From contig NC_064040.1 of the NCBI RefSeq assembly GCF_932526225.1, positions 2,443,394 to 2,507,393 on the forward strand: a DNA stretch of 64,000 nt, in the 5' to 3' direction. Made by a program: the position numbers and the translations under genes. This stretch comes from Nematostella vectensis (lineage: Eukaryota > Cnidaria > Anthozoa > Actiniaria > Edwardsiidae). Of this stretch, positions 36,001 through 48,000 are shown piece by piece (the first letter of the stretch is position 1; the number at the start of each line of letters is the position of its first letter). The notes under the pieces were generated by a model. That model was given only the letters and a program-made list of their open reading frames with translations, was not told the DNA's origin and ran no database searches.

Positions 36001-39000
36001 AAAACTCGTTTGTTGCTATAACAACTAAATCATTTTTTTCCGATCCTCAGATCTTTAACCTTTCGCGCGGTCGTTACTATAATTACTCGTTTGTTGCTAT
36101 GACAACTAAATCATTTATCTATGGTCCTCAGATCCTTAACCTTTCGCGCGGTCGGTACTATGATAACTCGTTTGTTGCTATAACAACTAAATCATTTATC
36201 TACGATCCTCAGATCCTTAACCTTTCGCGCTGTCGTTACTATGATAACTCGTTTGTTGCTATGACAACTAAATCATTTATCTATGGTCCTCAGATCCTTA
36301 ACCTTTCGCGCTGTCGTTACTATGATAACTCGTTTGTTGCTATGACAACTAAATAATTTATCTACGACCCTCAGATCCTTAACCTTTCGCGCATGATGAC
36401 ACCCAGCGGCCCCAAGAAGCACTGCATGTATTTCAAGTTCATCAATAACTACGTACAGGAGACCACCTACGCCGTGTGGCTTGAAGACCAGCGCAAACAG
36501 CTGCATGAGAGGGCGGCCATGTTCCTGGAGTCACAAGCGCACAAGTGCAAGGCGTGCGGGGGAGGGGGGTTCATTCCGGGCGGCCTGACGCCGGAAGAGA
36601 GCCCGCAAGCAGAGCCCAACGTTGAGGCAAACAATCAACACAGGGCGTCCGGTAGGTGGCAGTTTGGAAGAAACTTGCTGCTAGTTTATCTTAAAGCTTA
36701 TCTTAGCTTAGCTTGTCTTATAGCTTATCTTAGCTTAGCTTGTCTTATAGCTTATCTTATAGCTTATCTTAGCTTAGCTTATCTTATAGCTTTACTTATT
36801 TAAAAAAAGCTAAATCAGCGTCAAATAAGTGACCCCACCCTTAAGAAAGAGAGAGGGGAGGGGAGGACTAAGCACACTGCTTTTAGCACCATAGTTACCC
36901 TTTTATCAGTTTCCTTCATTGTTGTCCTCGGATACATTTTTTTCTCTGGAGTCCCAAGGGAACTGGAAAAGTAAGTCATTGAAATCTGATAACGGATTCT
37001 AAAGCTTAAAGATCCAACATTCTTCCATCCTCAAAAGTGCCGCAGAAGATATTTTAGAATGTGCCCTTTTTCTAGAGCATGTTAGAGAGCAATGAATCTG
37101 ACTGAGATGACAGAAAAAATGAACAGTTAAGTTTTGATGTTCTTAGGTACCGCTCGACGCTCTAATTCAATTTTGTCATCGTCAAAGCGCCGAAAAACCA
37201 CCGAGATGAGAGAAAATGTCAAAAGCCAAGGTGGTTTCTCATCAAGAGCTCACGAGCGCTCAAGCATCATCGACTCGAGCGCTCTCGCCAAGTTCGCGGA
37301 GTCTACTCGGGAAAACTTGGCAGTTTCGAACGACGCATGGATCGAGACCGATAAAGAACCTCAGAAAACGAAGCGAGGGATAGTCAAGACATCGTCGAGT
37401 GCGACCGCTTCCGACGGCGTTGCGAATGCAATCGTGAGCTCCTCGGGGTATGTATTAAACACTGTACTAGGGCAAGCCGTCGATGATCGCCGGGAGAGTT
37501 TGATCCAGCGATTAAAAATGAAACTGAGGGCTGTCAGGAATATGTCGGATGCTACCAAGGAATTGACGGAGGCGCAGATACGAAACACTTTAGAATCAGG
37601 TACTACTGTGAATATTTCTTGATAACGCCTTGTTCTGTTTCCCTTAGAGACCCAAAGAGCAAAATTTTCCGTTGAAGAGGACAATAAAAAGGAAAATTGA
37701 AATGATAGAGTAAGAATGCTAAAAGCTATTCTTTTGTTTTGCTTCTCTGGGGATGGTGTAAGGGGAGGAAGGCTTTGCATACTTTGGGCCTAAGGGGGGA
37801 CACCAATCCGAAGGGGGAGCGCTAACCGGAAGCTTGCCTCTAAAATGAGCATAGTCCTTGAATAGAAGATCCCATTGCCTCACACGTTTCATAGCCAATC
37901 CTATTCCACATTTCCCCGATATAATTGCTTGTGTGGGCTTAAAACATCAAATCGCACCATACTTTTTTCTCTACAGTCTCAGAGCCACAATAACTCAAAA
38001 ATAGTTTCAAAATGTTGGGTGTCCTCAAATATAAACTGCTAAACTCTTCATAAATGTTTCTTTCCGTAGCCGCAGAGACAACAAAAAGGTTGATAAGATC
38101 AGAAGGCGAAGAGAAGTTTGCCGACATGACGGAGTTCGAAACCGTGGATCTCCAGAACTGCAAGTGCGCTGAGATTCTAGCATCCATCTTCCCACAGCTC
38201 GTGCAGCACTGGCGAGCAGCAAACAACAAAATCAAGACCATGAGGTGAGCTATCTCAAACACTTGGGGCTTGATATAGACTATTTCCCTTGAGTTCTTGT
38301 GTCGCTATATGCCTCCTTGAGCGCCAGTCAGACACACTTTATCGTTATCGTTTTCGTCCCACATGGAAAGATCATGGAAGGTAACCTATCAAACCACCCC
38401 TCCCCCTTCTCTCTAAAGGTACCTGATAATACTTACCACCCCTCCCACTTCACTCTGTAGGTACCTGATAATACTAACCACCCCTCCCCCTTCTCTCTAA
38501 AGGTACCTGATAATACTTACCACCCCTCCCCCCTTCTCTTTATAGGTACCTGATAATACTAACCACCCCTCCCCCTTCTCTCTAAAGGTACCTGATAATA
38601 CTAACCACCCCTCCCCCTTCTCTTTATAGGTACCTGATAATACTTACCACCCCTCCCCCTTCTCTCTATAGGTACCTGATAATACTAACCACCCCTCCCC
38701 CTTCTCTCTATTTGTACCTGGTAATACTTAACACCCCTCCCCCCTTCTCTCTATAGGTACCTGATAATACTAACCACTCCTCCCCCTTCACTCTGTAGGT
38801 ACCTAATAATACTAACCACCCCTCCCCCTTCTCTTTATAGGTACCTGATAATACTTACCACCCCTCCCACTTTACTCTGTAGGTACCTAATAATACTAAC
38901 CACCCCTCCCCCCTTCTCTCTATAGGTACCTGATAATACTTACCAACCCTCCCCCTTCAATCTGTAGGTACCTAATAATACTAACCACCCCTCCCCCCTT

Positions 39001-42000
39001 CACTCTGTAGGTACCTAATAATACTTACCACCCCTCCCCCTTCATTCTGTAGGTACCTAATAATACTAACCACCCCTCCCCCTTTCTCTCTATAGGTACC
39101 TAATAATACTCACCACCCCTCCCCCTTCACTCTGTAGGTACCTAATAATACATACCACCCCTCCCCCTTCATTCTGTAGGTACCTAATAATACTAACCAC
39201 CCCTCCCCCTTTCTCTCTATAGGTACCTAATAATACTTACCACCCCTCCCCCTTCATTCTGTAGGTACCTAATAATACTAACCACCCCTCCCCCTTTCTC
39301 TCTATAGGTACCTAATAATACTAACCACCCCTCCCCCTTTCTCTCTATAGGTACCTAATAATACTCACCACCCCTTCCCCCTTCATTCTGTATTTACCTA
39401 ATAATACTAACCACCCCTCCCCCTTTCTCTCTATAGGTACATAATAATACTCACCACCCCTCCCCCTTTGTCTCTATAGGTACCTAATAATACTCACCAC
39501 CCCTCCCCCCTTCACTCTGTAGGTACCTAATAATACTCACCACCCCTTCCCCTTTCTCTCTATAGGTACCTAATAATACTCACCACCCCTTCCCCCTTCA
39601 TTCTGTATTTACCTAATAATACTAACCACCCCTCCCCCTTTCTCTCTATAGGTACATAATAATACTAACCACCCCTCCCCCTTTCTCTCTATAGGTACCT
39701 TATAATACTCACCATCCCTCCCCCCTTCACTCTGTAGGTACCTAATAATACTCACCACCCCTTCCCCTTTCTCTCTATAGGTACCTAATAATATTTACCA
39801 CCCCTCCCCCCTTCACTCTATAGGTACCTAATAATACTCACCACCCCTTCCCCTTTCTCTCTATAGGTACCTAATAATACTCACCACCCCTCCCCCCTTC
39901 ACTCTGTAGGTACCTGACCGAGTCTGGCGCCGCCTCACTTGCAACTTCCGCCAACATGCAAGCGCTCTCCTATCTGTACGAAGTACGAGAGATCTTTGCT
40001 GAGACCAAAAAAGATGAGAACACGGCCACGAAAGAGGAAATGGCGCGAGTAGAAAACCTTATAGGACAGGTTAGTGCTAGCCACGAAACCACAGGGATCC
40101 CGCGGGATTTGGAGACTTCCAGGACAATATGGGATTATATTCTGGTTGTAATGGGGTATGGTCGTTGTCGAGAAAGAGTTGACAAATAGAATTTCTATTT
40201 AAGTGCGTTTTGTACGAACAAGTCGCGGCTCTCATTTCGGTTTAAACACAGCATTATTACCTGTAAGGTGTATGGGATGAAGCAGTTATGAATTCTCATT
40301 ACTCATTTAAGAAACGGAAATTCCCTCTCTTATGCCATCACTGTAGTGCACAGCTAGATAAAGAAACCTAATTTTTTTTAATCTTTTTAAATTAAAATTT
40401 TCTTTCTGCAGGCATTGTTTCACATGAATCGTCTGGACGAAGCACTGCCACACTTCATCGAGTCCCTTCATCTCCTTGGCAAGCGCCAACCGACATCCAC
40501 TTTTGGCGTGTACCTACGGATCCGCCGAGAGTCCATCAGACACAAGCTTCACGTGCTTTTTCCTGGCTACTTTATTGGTGGAGCCGGGTAAGAGAGTTCC
40601 TTAAAGCACGTGTAACTCTTAGTTGGGTACTCAATCGGTGGGGTGAAGTAAGGGAGGCCCGTTAAGGACGTGTAACTCTTAGTTGGGTACTTAATCGGTG
40701 GGGTGAAATAAGAGAGGTCCTTTAAGGGCGTGTAACTCTTAGTTGGGTACTCAATCGGTGGAGTGAAGTAAGGGAGGTCCTTTAAGGATGTGTAACTCTT
40801 AGTTGGGTACTCGATCGGTGGGGTGAGGTAAGTGAGGTCCTAAGGGCGTGTAACTCTTAGTTGGGTACTTAATCGGTGGGGTGAAATAAGAGAGGTCCTT
40901 TAAGGACGTGTTACTCTTAGTTGGGTACTCAATCGGTGGGGTGAAGTAAGGGAGGTTCTCGAAGGACGTATAACTTTTAGTTGGGTACTCGATCGGTGGG
41001 GTGAGGTAAGTGAGGTCCTTTAAGGGCGTGTAACTCTTAGTTTGGTACTCGATCGGTAGGGTGAAGTAAGGGAGGTCCTTTAAGGATGTGTAACTCTTAG
41101 TTGGGTACTCGATCGGTGGGGTGAGGTAAGTTAGGTCCTTTAAGGGCGTGTAACTCTTAGTTGGGTACTTAATCGGTGGGGTGAAATAAGAGAGGTCCTT
41201 TAAGGACGTATAACTCTTAGTTGGGTACTCAATCGGTGGGGTGACGTTAGGGAGGTTCTCGAAGGGCTCTATAACTCATAGTTAGGTACTCGATCGGTGG
41301 GGTAAAGTAAGGGAGGTCCTTTAAGGACGTGTAACTCTTAGTTTGGTACTCGATCGGTAGGGTGAAGTAAGGGAGGTCCTTTAAGGATGTGTAACTCTTA
41401 GTTGGGTACTCGATCGGTGGGGTGAGGTAAGTGAGGTCCTAAGGGCGTGTAACTCTTAGTTGGGTACTTAATCGGTGGGGTGAAATAAGAGAGGTCCTTT
41501 AAGGACGTATAACTCTTAGTTGGGTACTCAATCGGTGGGGTGAAGTAAGGGAGGTTCTCGAAGGACGTATAACTTTTAGTTGGGTACTCGATCGGTGGGG
41601 TGAGGTAAGTGAGGTCCTTTAAGGGCGTGTAACTCTTAGTTTGGTACTCGATCGGTAGGGTGAAGTAAGGGAGGTCCTTTAAGGATGTGTAACTCTTAGT
41701 TGGGTACTCGATCGGTGGGGTGAGGTAAGTGAGGTCCTTTAAGGGCGTGTAACTCTTAGTTGGGTACTTAATCGGTGGGGTGAAATAAGAGAGGTCCTTT
41801 AAGGACGTATAACTCTTAGTTTGGTACTCGATCGGTAGGGTGAAGTAAAGGAGGTCCTTTAAGGATGTGTAACTCTTAGTTGGGTACTCGATCGGTGGGG
41901 TGAGGTAAGTGAGGTCCTTTAAGGGCGTGTAACTCTTAGTTGGGTACTTAATCGGTGGGGTGAAATAAGAGAGGTCCTTTAAGGACGTATAACTCTTAGT

Positions 42001-45000
42001 TGGGTACTCAATCGGTGGGGTGACGTTAGGGAGGTTCTCGAAGGGCTCTATAACTCATAGTTAGGTACTCGATCGGTGGGGTAAAGTAAGGGAGGTCCTT
42101 TAAGGACGTGTAACTCTTAGTTTGGTACTCGATCGGTGGGGTGAAGTAAGGGAAGTCCTTCAAGGACGTGTAACTCTTAGTTGGGTACTCAATCGGTGGG
42201 GTAAAGTAAGGGAGGTCCTTTAAGGACGTGTAACTCTTAGCTGGGTACTCAATCGGTGGGGTGAAGTAAGGGAGGTTCTTTAAGGGCGTATAACTCTTCG
42301 TTTGGTACTCGATCGGTGGGGTAAAGTAAGGGAGGTCCTGTAAGGACATGTAACTCTTAGTTGGGTACTCGATCGGTGGGGTGAAATAAGAGAGGTCCTT
42401 TAAGGACGTATAACTCTTAGTTGGGTACTCGATCGGTGGGGTGAAATAAGAGAGTTCCTTAAAGCACGTACTCTTAGCTGGGTACTCGATCGGTGGGGTG
42501 AAATAAGAGAGTTAATTGAAGGACGTGTAACTTATAGTTGGGTACTTGGTCGGTGGGGTGGAATAAGCAGGTTCCTTAAAGCACGTACTCTTAGCTGGGT
42601 ACTCGATCGATGAAGTGAGTTCTTTAAAGAACGTATAACTCTTTGTTGACTACTTCATTGGTGGAGCGGGGTTTGGGAGTTTCTCAAAGTGTTTATAACT
42701 CCTTTTTCCGTGTCCTGTTTAGGGAATGCTCTCAGCGGTTCATCGAGCAGGCGCGGTGCCTCGGCCACTTGTCCCACCTGTACCATGCTCTCCACAAAAA
42801 TGACCGCTCCCTTATGGCCGCCCTGCAAGGACTGAACGCGGCGGAGGAAGCCGAGGAGAACCTTCACGAGGTAACAAGATAGTGATGATAGTGATATATG
42901 GTGGTATGGTATATGGTGAGGATTGTGATATATGGTGATATTGTGTTGATGGTGGTATGGCGATATGGTGTTGATGGTGGTATGGTGGTGATAGTGATAT
43001 GGTAACGATGGTGGTATGGTGATATGGTAAAGATGGTGGTATGGTGTTGATGGTGGTGGTATGTTGATAAGGTAACGATGGTGGTATGGTGACTATGGTG
43101 GTATGGTGATGATGGTTGTGGTATGGTGTTGATGGTGGTGGTGTGGTGACTATGGTAGTATGGCGTTGATGTTGGTAGTATAGTGTTGATGGTGGTAGTA
43201 TAGTGTTGATGGTGGTGGTATGGTGTTGATGTTGGTAGTATGGTGATGTTGATAGTATGGTGTTGATGTTGATGGTATGGTGTTGATGGTGGTAGTATGG
43301 TGTTGATGGTGGTATGGTGTTGATGGTGGTGGTATTGGTATGGTGACTATGGTAGTATGGTGTTGATGTTGGTAGTATAGTGTTGATGGTGGTAGTATGG
43401 TGTTGATGTTGGTAGTTTAGTGTTGATGGTGGTAGTATGGTGTTGATGTTGGTGGTATGGTGATGTTGATAGTATGGTGTTGATGGTGGTAGTATGGTGG
43501 TGATGGTGGTAGTATGGTGATGTTGATAGTATGGTGTTGATGGCGGTGGTATGGTGACTATGGTGGTAGTATGGTGTTGATGGTAGTGGTATGGTGACTA
43601 TGGTAGTATGGTGTTGATGGTGGTAGTATGGTGTTGATGGTGGTAGTATAGTGTTGATGGTGGTAGTATGGTGTTGATGGTGGTAGTATGGTGTTGATGA
43701 TGGTGGTATGGTGTTGATGGTGGTGGTATGGTGTTGATGTTGGTAGTATGGTGATGTTGATAGTATGGTGTTGATGGTGGTATGGTAATAATGAGGATGG
43801 TGATAATGAGGATTGCGTAGATTGTGATGATTGTGGCGATGGTGATGACTTTGATAAGGGTGATGAAATAAGGAGATAAGCTGTAGAGATAAAATACTAA
43901 ACGAAACTTATTTTCCAATCTACTTCCCAGCTGCTTGTCGCGTACGCCGCAGTCATCGAATGCACGCATCTAGTTGGATGGACAGACTGGGGTGTATTCT
44001 ACGAGACGGTCGGACTGGAAAAGTATTTCAGAAGAATTGCTGATTCTAATTCAAACACCCCCTTACCCTATTGATAATGTCTCTCAACTTTGTCTCGCGC
44101 TTTGCGCTTGCAAAATTCACACGTGAGAACCAGTGGCAGTAACGATTAGTGCATGCAAAATCTTTTGGGGTAAAAATTGTAGGGTATAGAGACAACCGAT
44201 TCATGTGGGATTCTTCCGTCTTTTTTCAGAAGCCCCAAGAAAAAAGTCCAAAGATTGATTTACCAAAAAAGTCCAAGTATTGCTTTATCAAAAAAGTCCA
44301 AGTATTACTTTACCAAAAAAGTCCAAGTATTGCTTTACCAAAACAGTCCAAGTATTGCTTTACCAAAAAAGTCCAAGTATTGCTTTACCAAAACAGTCCA
44401 AGTATTGCTTTACCAAAAAAGTCCAAGTATTGCTTTACCAAAACGGTCCAAGTATTTCTTTACCAAAAAAGTCCAAGTATTGCTTTACCAAAAAAGTCCA
44501 AGTATTGCTTTACCAAAACAGTCCAAGTATTGCTTTACCAAAAAAGTCCAAGTATTGCTTTACCAAAACAGTCCAAGTATTGCTTTACCGAAAAAGTCCA
44601 AGTATTGCTTTACCAAAACGGTCCAAGTATTTCTTTACCAAAAAAGTCCAAGTATTGCTTTACCAAAACAGTCCAAGTATTGCTTTACCAAAAAAGTCCA
44701 AGTATTGCTTTACCAAAACAGTCCAAGTATTGCTTTACCAAAAAAGTCCAAGTATTGCTTTACCAAAACAGTCCAAGTATTGCTTTACCAAAAAAGTCCA
44801 AGTATTGCTTTACCAAAACGGTCCAAGTATTTCTTTACCAAAAAAGTCCAAGTATTGCTTTACCAAAACAGTCCAAGTATTGCTTTACCAAAAAAGTCCA
44901 AGTATTGCTTTACCAAAACAGTCCAAGCATTGCTTTACCAAAAAAGTCCAGGTATTGCTTTACCAAAAAAGTCCAAGTATTGCTTTACCAAAAAAGTCCA

Positions 45001-48000
45001 AGTATTGCTTTACCAAAAAAGTCCAAGTATTGCTTTACCAAAAAAGTCCAAGTATTGCTTTACCGAAAAAGTCCAAGTATTGCTTTACCAAAAAAAGTCC
45101 AAGTATTGCTTTACCAAAAAAGTCCAAGTATTGCTTTACCAAAAAAGTCCAAGTATTGCTTTACCGAAAAAGTCCAAGTATTGCTTTACCAAAAAAGTCC
45201 AAGTATTGCTTTACCAAAACGGTCCAAGTATTGCTTTACCAAAAAAGTCCAAGTATTGCTTTACCAAAAAAGTCCAAGTATTGCTTTACCAAAAAAGTCC
45301 AAGTATTGCTTTACCAAAAAAGTCCAAGTATTGCTTTACCAAAAAAGTCCAAGTATTGCTTTACCAAAACGGTCCAAGTATTGCTTTACCAAAAAAGTCC
45401 AAGTATTGCTTTACCAAAAAAGTCCAAGTATTGTTTTACCAAAAAAAGTCCAAGTATTGCTTTACCAAAAAAGTCCAAGTATTGCTTTACCAAAACAGCC
45501 AGCATTGCTGGCCAAGTCACGATGGCGTTTGTACACCATGTTGGGTTATGATGCAGTCGTTTTCTCACATTTACTTTATCTTATGGCCAGCCGTGATGCG
45601 GTGCCATAATAGAGATCTTGACGCTGTTCGCACGTTGCTAGGCGCAGTGTTAAGTAAATCTGACTATTGTCCACAACTAGATTGTGCCCTTCCCCCTTTA
45701 ACTGGCAGTCGAGGCCCAGTGGAGCTTAGCATAATAAATGAGTTATTGTTCCAGATGTAAAGATCCTCGTCTGTACTTGAATGCTGAAGACCTGGTTACT
45801 GTTGGTCATCTTTACTACGTCAGTCTGTCCTTCAGACTCTCAATAGGCAACATCGAGGGAGCCATCAAGTCAGGTAGTACCCATAAACTTCTCTTTATCA
45901 CTTCTCAAGAATCTTAACGTATTAATCCTGGCTTCGGTGAAATTATAGTGCTTTTCGACGCGATATATTGCTGTCTCGAACCATGATGAGTTTTTTTAAT
46001 CACTACTACGAAAACCCTACTATTACAGACGCCTTGTTATAACGGACACCCTACTATTACGGACACCCCACTATTACGGACACCTTGTTATAACGGACAC
46101 CCTACTATTACAGACACCTTGTTATAACGGACACCCTACTATTACATACACCTTGTTATAACGGACACCCTACTATTACGGACACCTTGTTATAACGGAC
46201 ACCCTACTATTACAGACACCTTGTTATGACGGACACCCTACTATTACGGACATACCACTATTACGGACACCTTGTTATAACGGACACCCCACTATTATGG
46301 ACATCCCGCTATTACGGACACCTTGTTATAACGGACACCCCACTATTACGGACATCCCACTATTACGGACACCTTGTTTTAGCGGACACCCCACTATTAA
46401 GGACACCCCGTTATTACGGACACCCTGTTATTACAGATACCCCGCTATTACGGACACCCCACTATTACGGACATCCCACTATTACGGACATCTTGTTATT
46501 ACGGACACCCCACTATTACGGACATCCCACTATTACGGACACCTTGTTATAACGGACACCCCACTATTACGGACATCCCACTTTTTTGGACACCCCACTA
46601 TTGCTGACATCCCACTATTATGGACACCTCACTATTATGGACACCTCACTATTATGGACACCTCATTATTATGTACACCTCACTATTATGTACACCTCAC
46701 TATTATGGACACCTCACTATTATGGACAACTCACTATTACGGACACCCCACTATTATGGACACCTCACTATTATAGACATGTCACTATTATGGACACCTC
46801 GCTATTATGGACACCCCACTATTATGGACACATAAACAACACACCTCAACACAACACATACTCAGCTAACCAAAGGGTTGCCTAAAGAAATCGAGCCCGC
46901 CTGGCGGCTATTAACTCGTTTCTTAAATCTTTCTTTTCAGCCCAACTGGCGCTGACCATTTCCAATCGAGTGAATGATGTGCACATGAAGATAGCGTGTC
47001 TGCCGCTGTATGTACAGGCACACATCCTCAGCGGAAAGTGAGTCATTCCAATATATACTACAAACACAAATCGCTCGCACGAAAAAAAAGGATGGACAAA
47101 AGACGTTTTTGTTGTTGTGATTATCATTATAATTTAACTTTATAATGGTAATTATATATTTAGACTGGATGACTGTCACGAGCTGCTCAAGGAACTAAAT
47201 TACACGTCCATCGAGGAGGAAGACTCGCACGGAAGAGCGCTTTACATGTGCTGCAGCCTCGATATGATGCTAGAGGGAGGTACGAGTGTATCCATGACAA
47301 CCGAAATGACACCTTGCACATGTCTATCATTACACATGGTGGTCAGTGTGTGTTATACATGGTGGTCAGTGTGTGATTGTACATGGTGGTCAGTGTATTA
47401 TTGCACATGGTGGTCAGTGTATTATTGCAAATGGTGGTCAGTGTATGATTGCACATAATGGTCAGTGTGTGATTGCACATGGTGGTCTGTGTGTGGTAGC
47501 ACATGGTGGTCAGTGTGTGATTGCACATGGTGGTCAGTGTATGATTGCACATGGTGGTCAGTGTATTATTACACATGGTGGTCTGTGTTTGGTTGCACAT
47601 GGTGGTCAGTGTATTATTACACATTGTGGTCAGTGTATGATTGCACATGGTGGTCAGTGTGTGATTGCACATGGTGGTCAGTGTATTATTGCAAATGGTG
47701 GTCAGTGTATGATTGCACATAATGGTCAGTGTGTGATTGCACATGGTGGTCTGTGTGTGGTAGCACATGGTGGTCAGTGTGTGATTGCACATGGTGGTCA
47801 GTGTATAATTGCACATGGTGGTCAGTGTATTATTACACATGGTGGTCTGTGTTTGGTTGCACATGGTGGTCAGTGTATTATTACACATTGTGGTCAGTGT
47901 ATGATTGCACATGGTGGTCAGTGTGTGATTGCACATGGTGGTCAGTGTGTGATTGCACATGGTGGTCAGTGTGTGATTGCACATGGTGGTCTGTGTGTGA

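Noticed and set aside
43598..43969. Minus-strand ORF rich in Pro/His/Thr
   Set aside because: Low-complexity complement of the TGATGG array.
44149..45760. Three overlapping + strand ORFs of 423-501 codons
   Set aside because: They are frame readings of a 26-bp satellite unit that lacks stops; all three frames are open and no non-repeat domain is present.
46226..46885. Tyr/His-rich repeat ORFs
   Set aside because: Three-frame readings of a 17-bp satellite.
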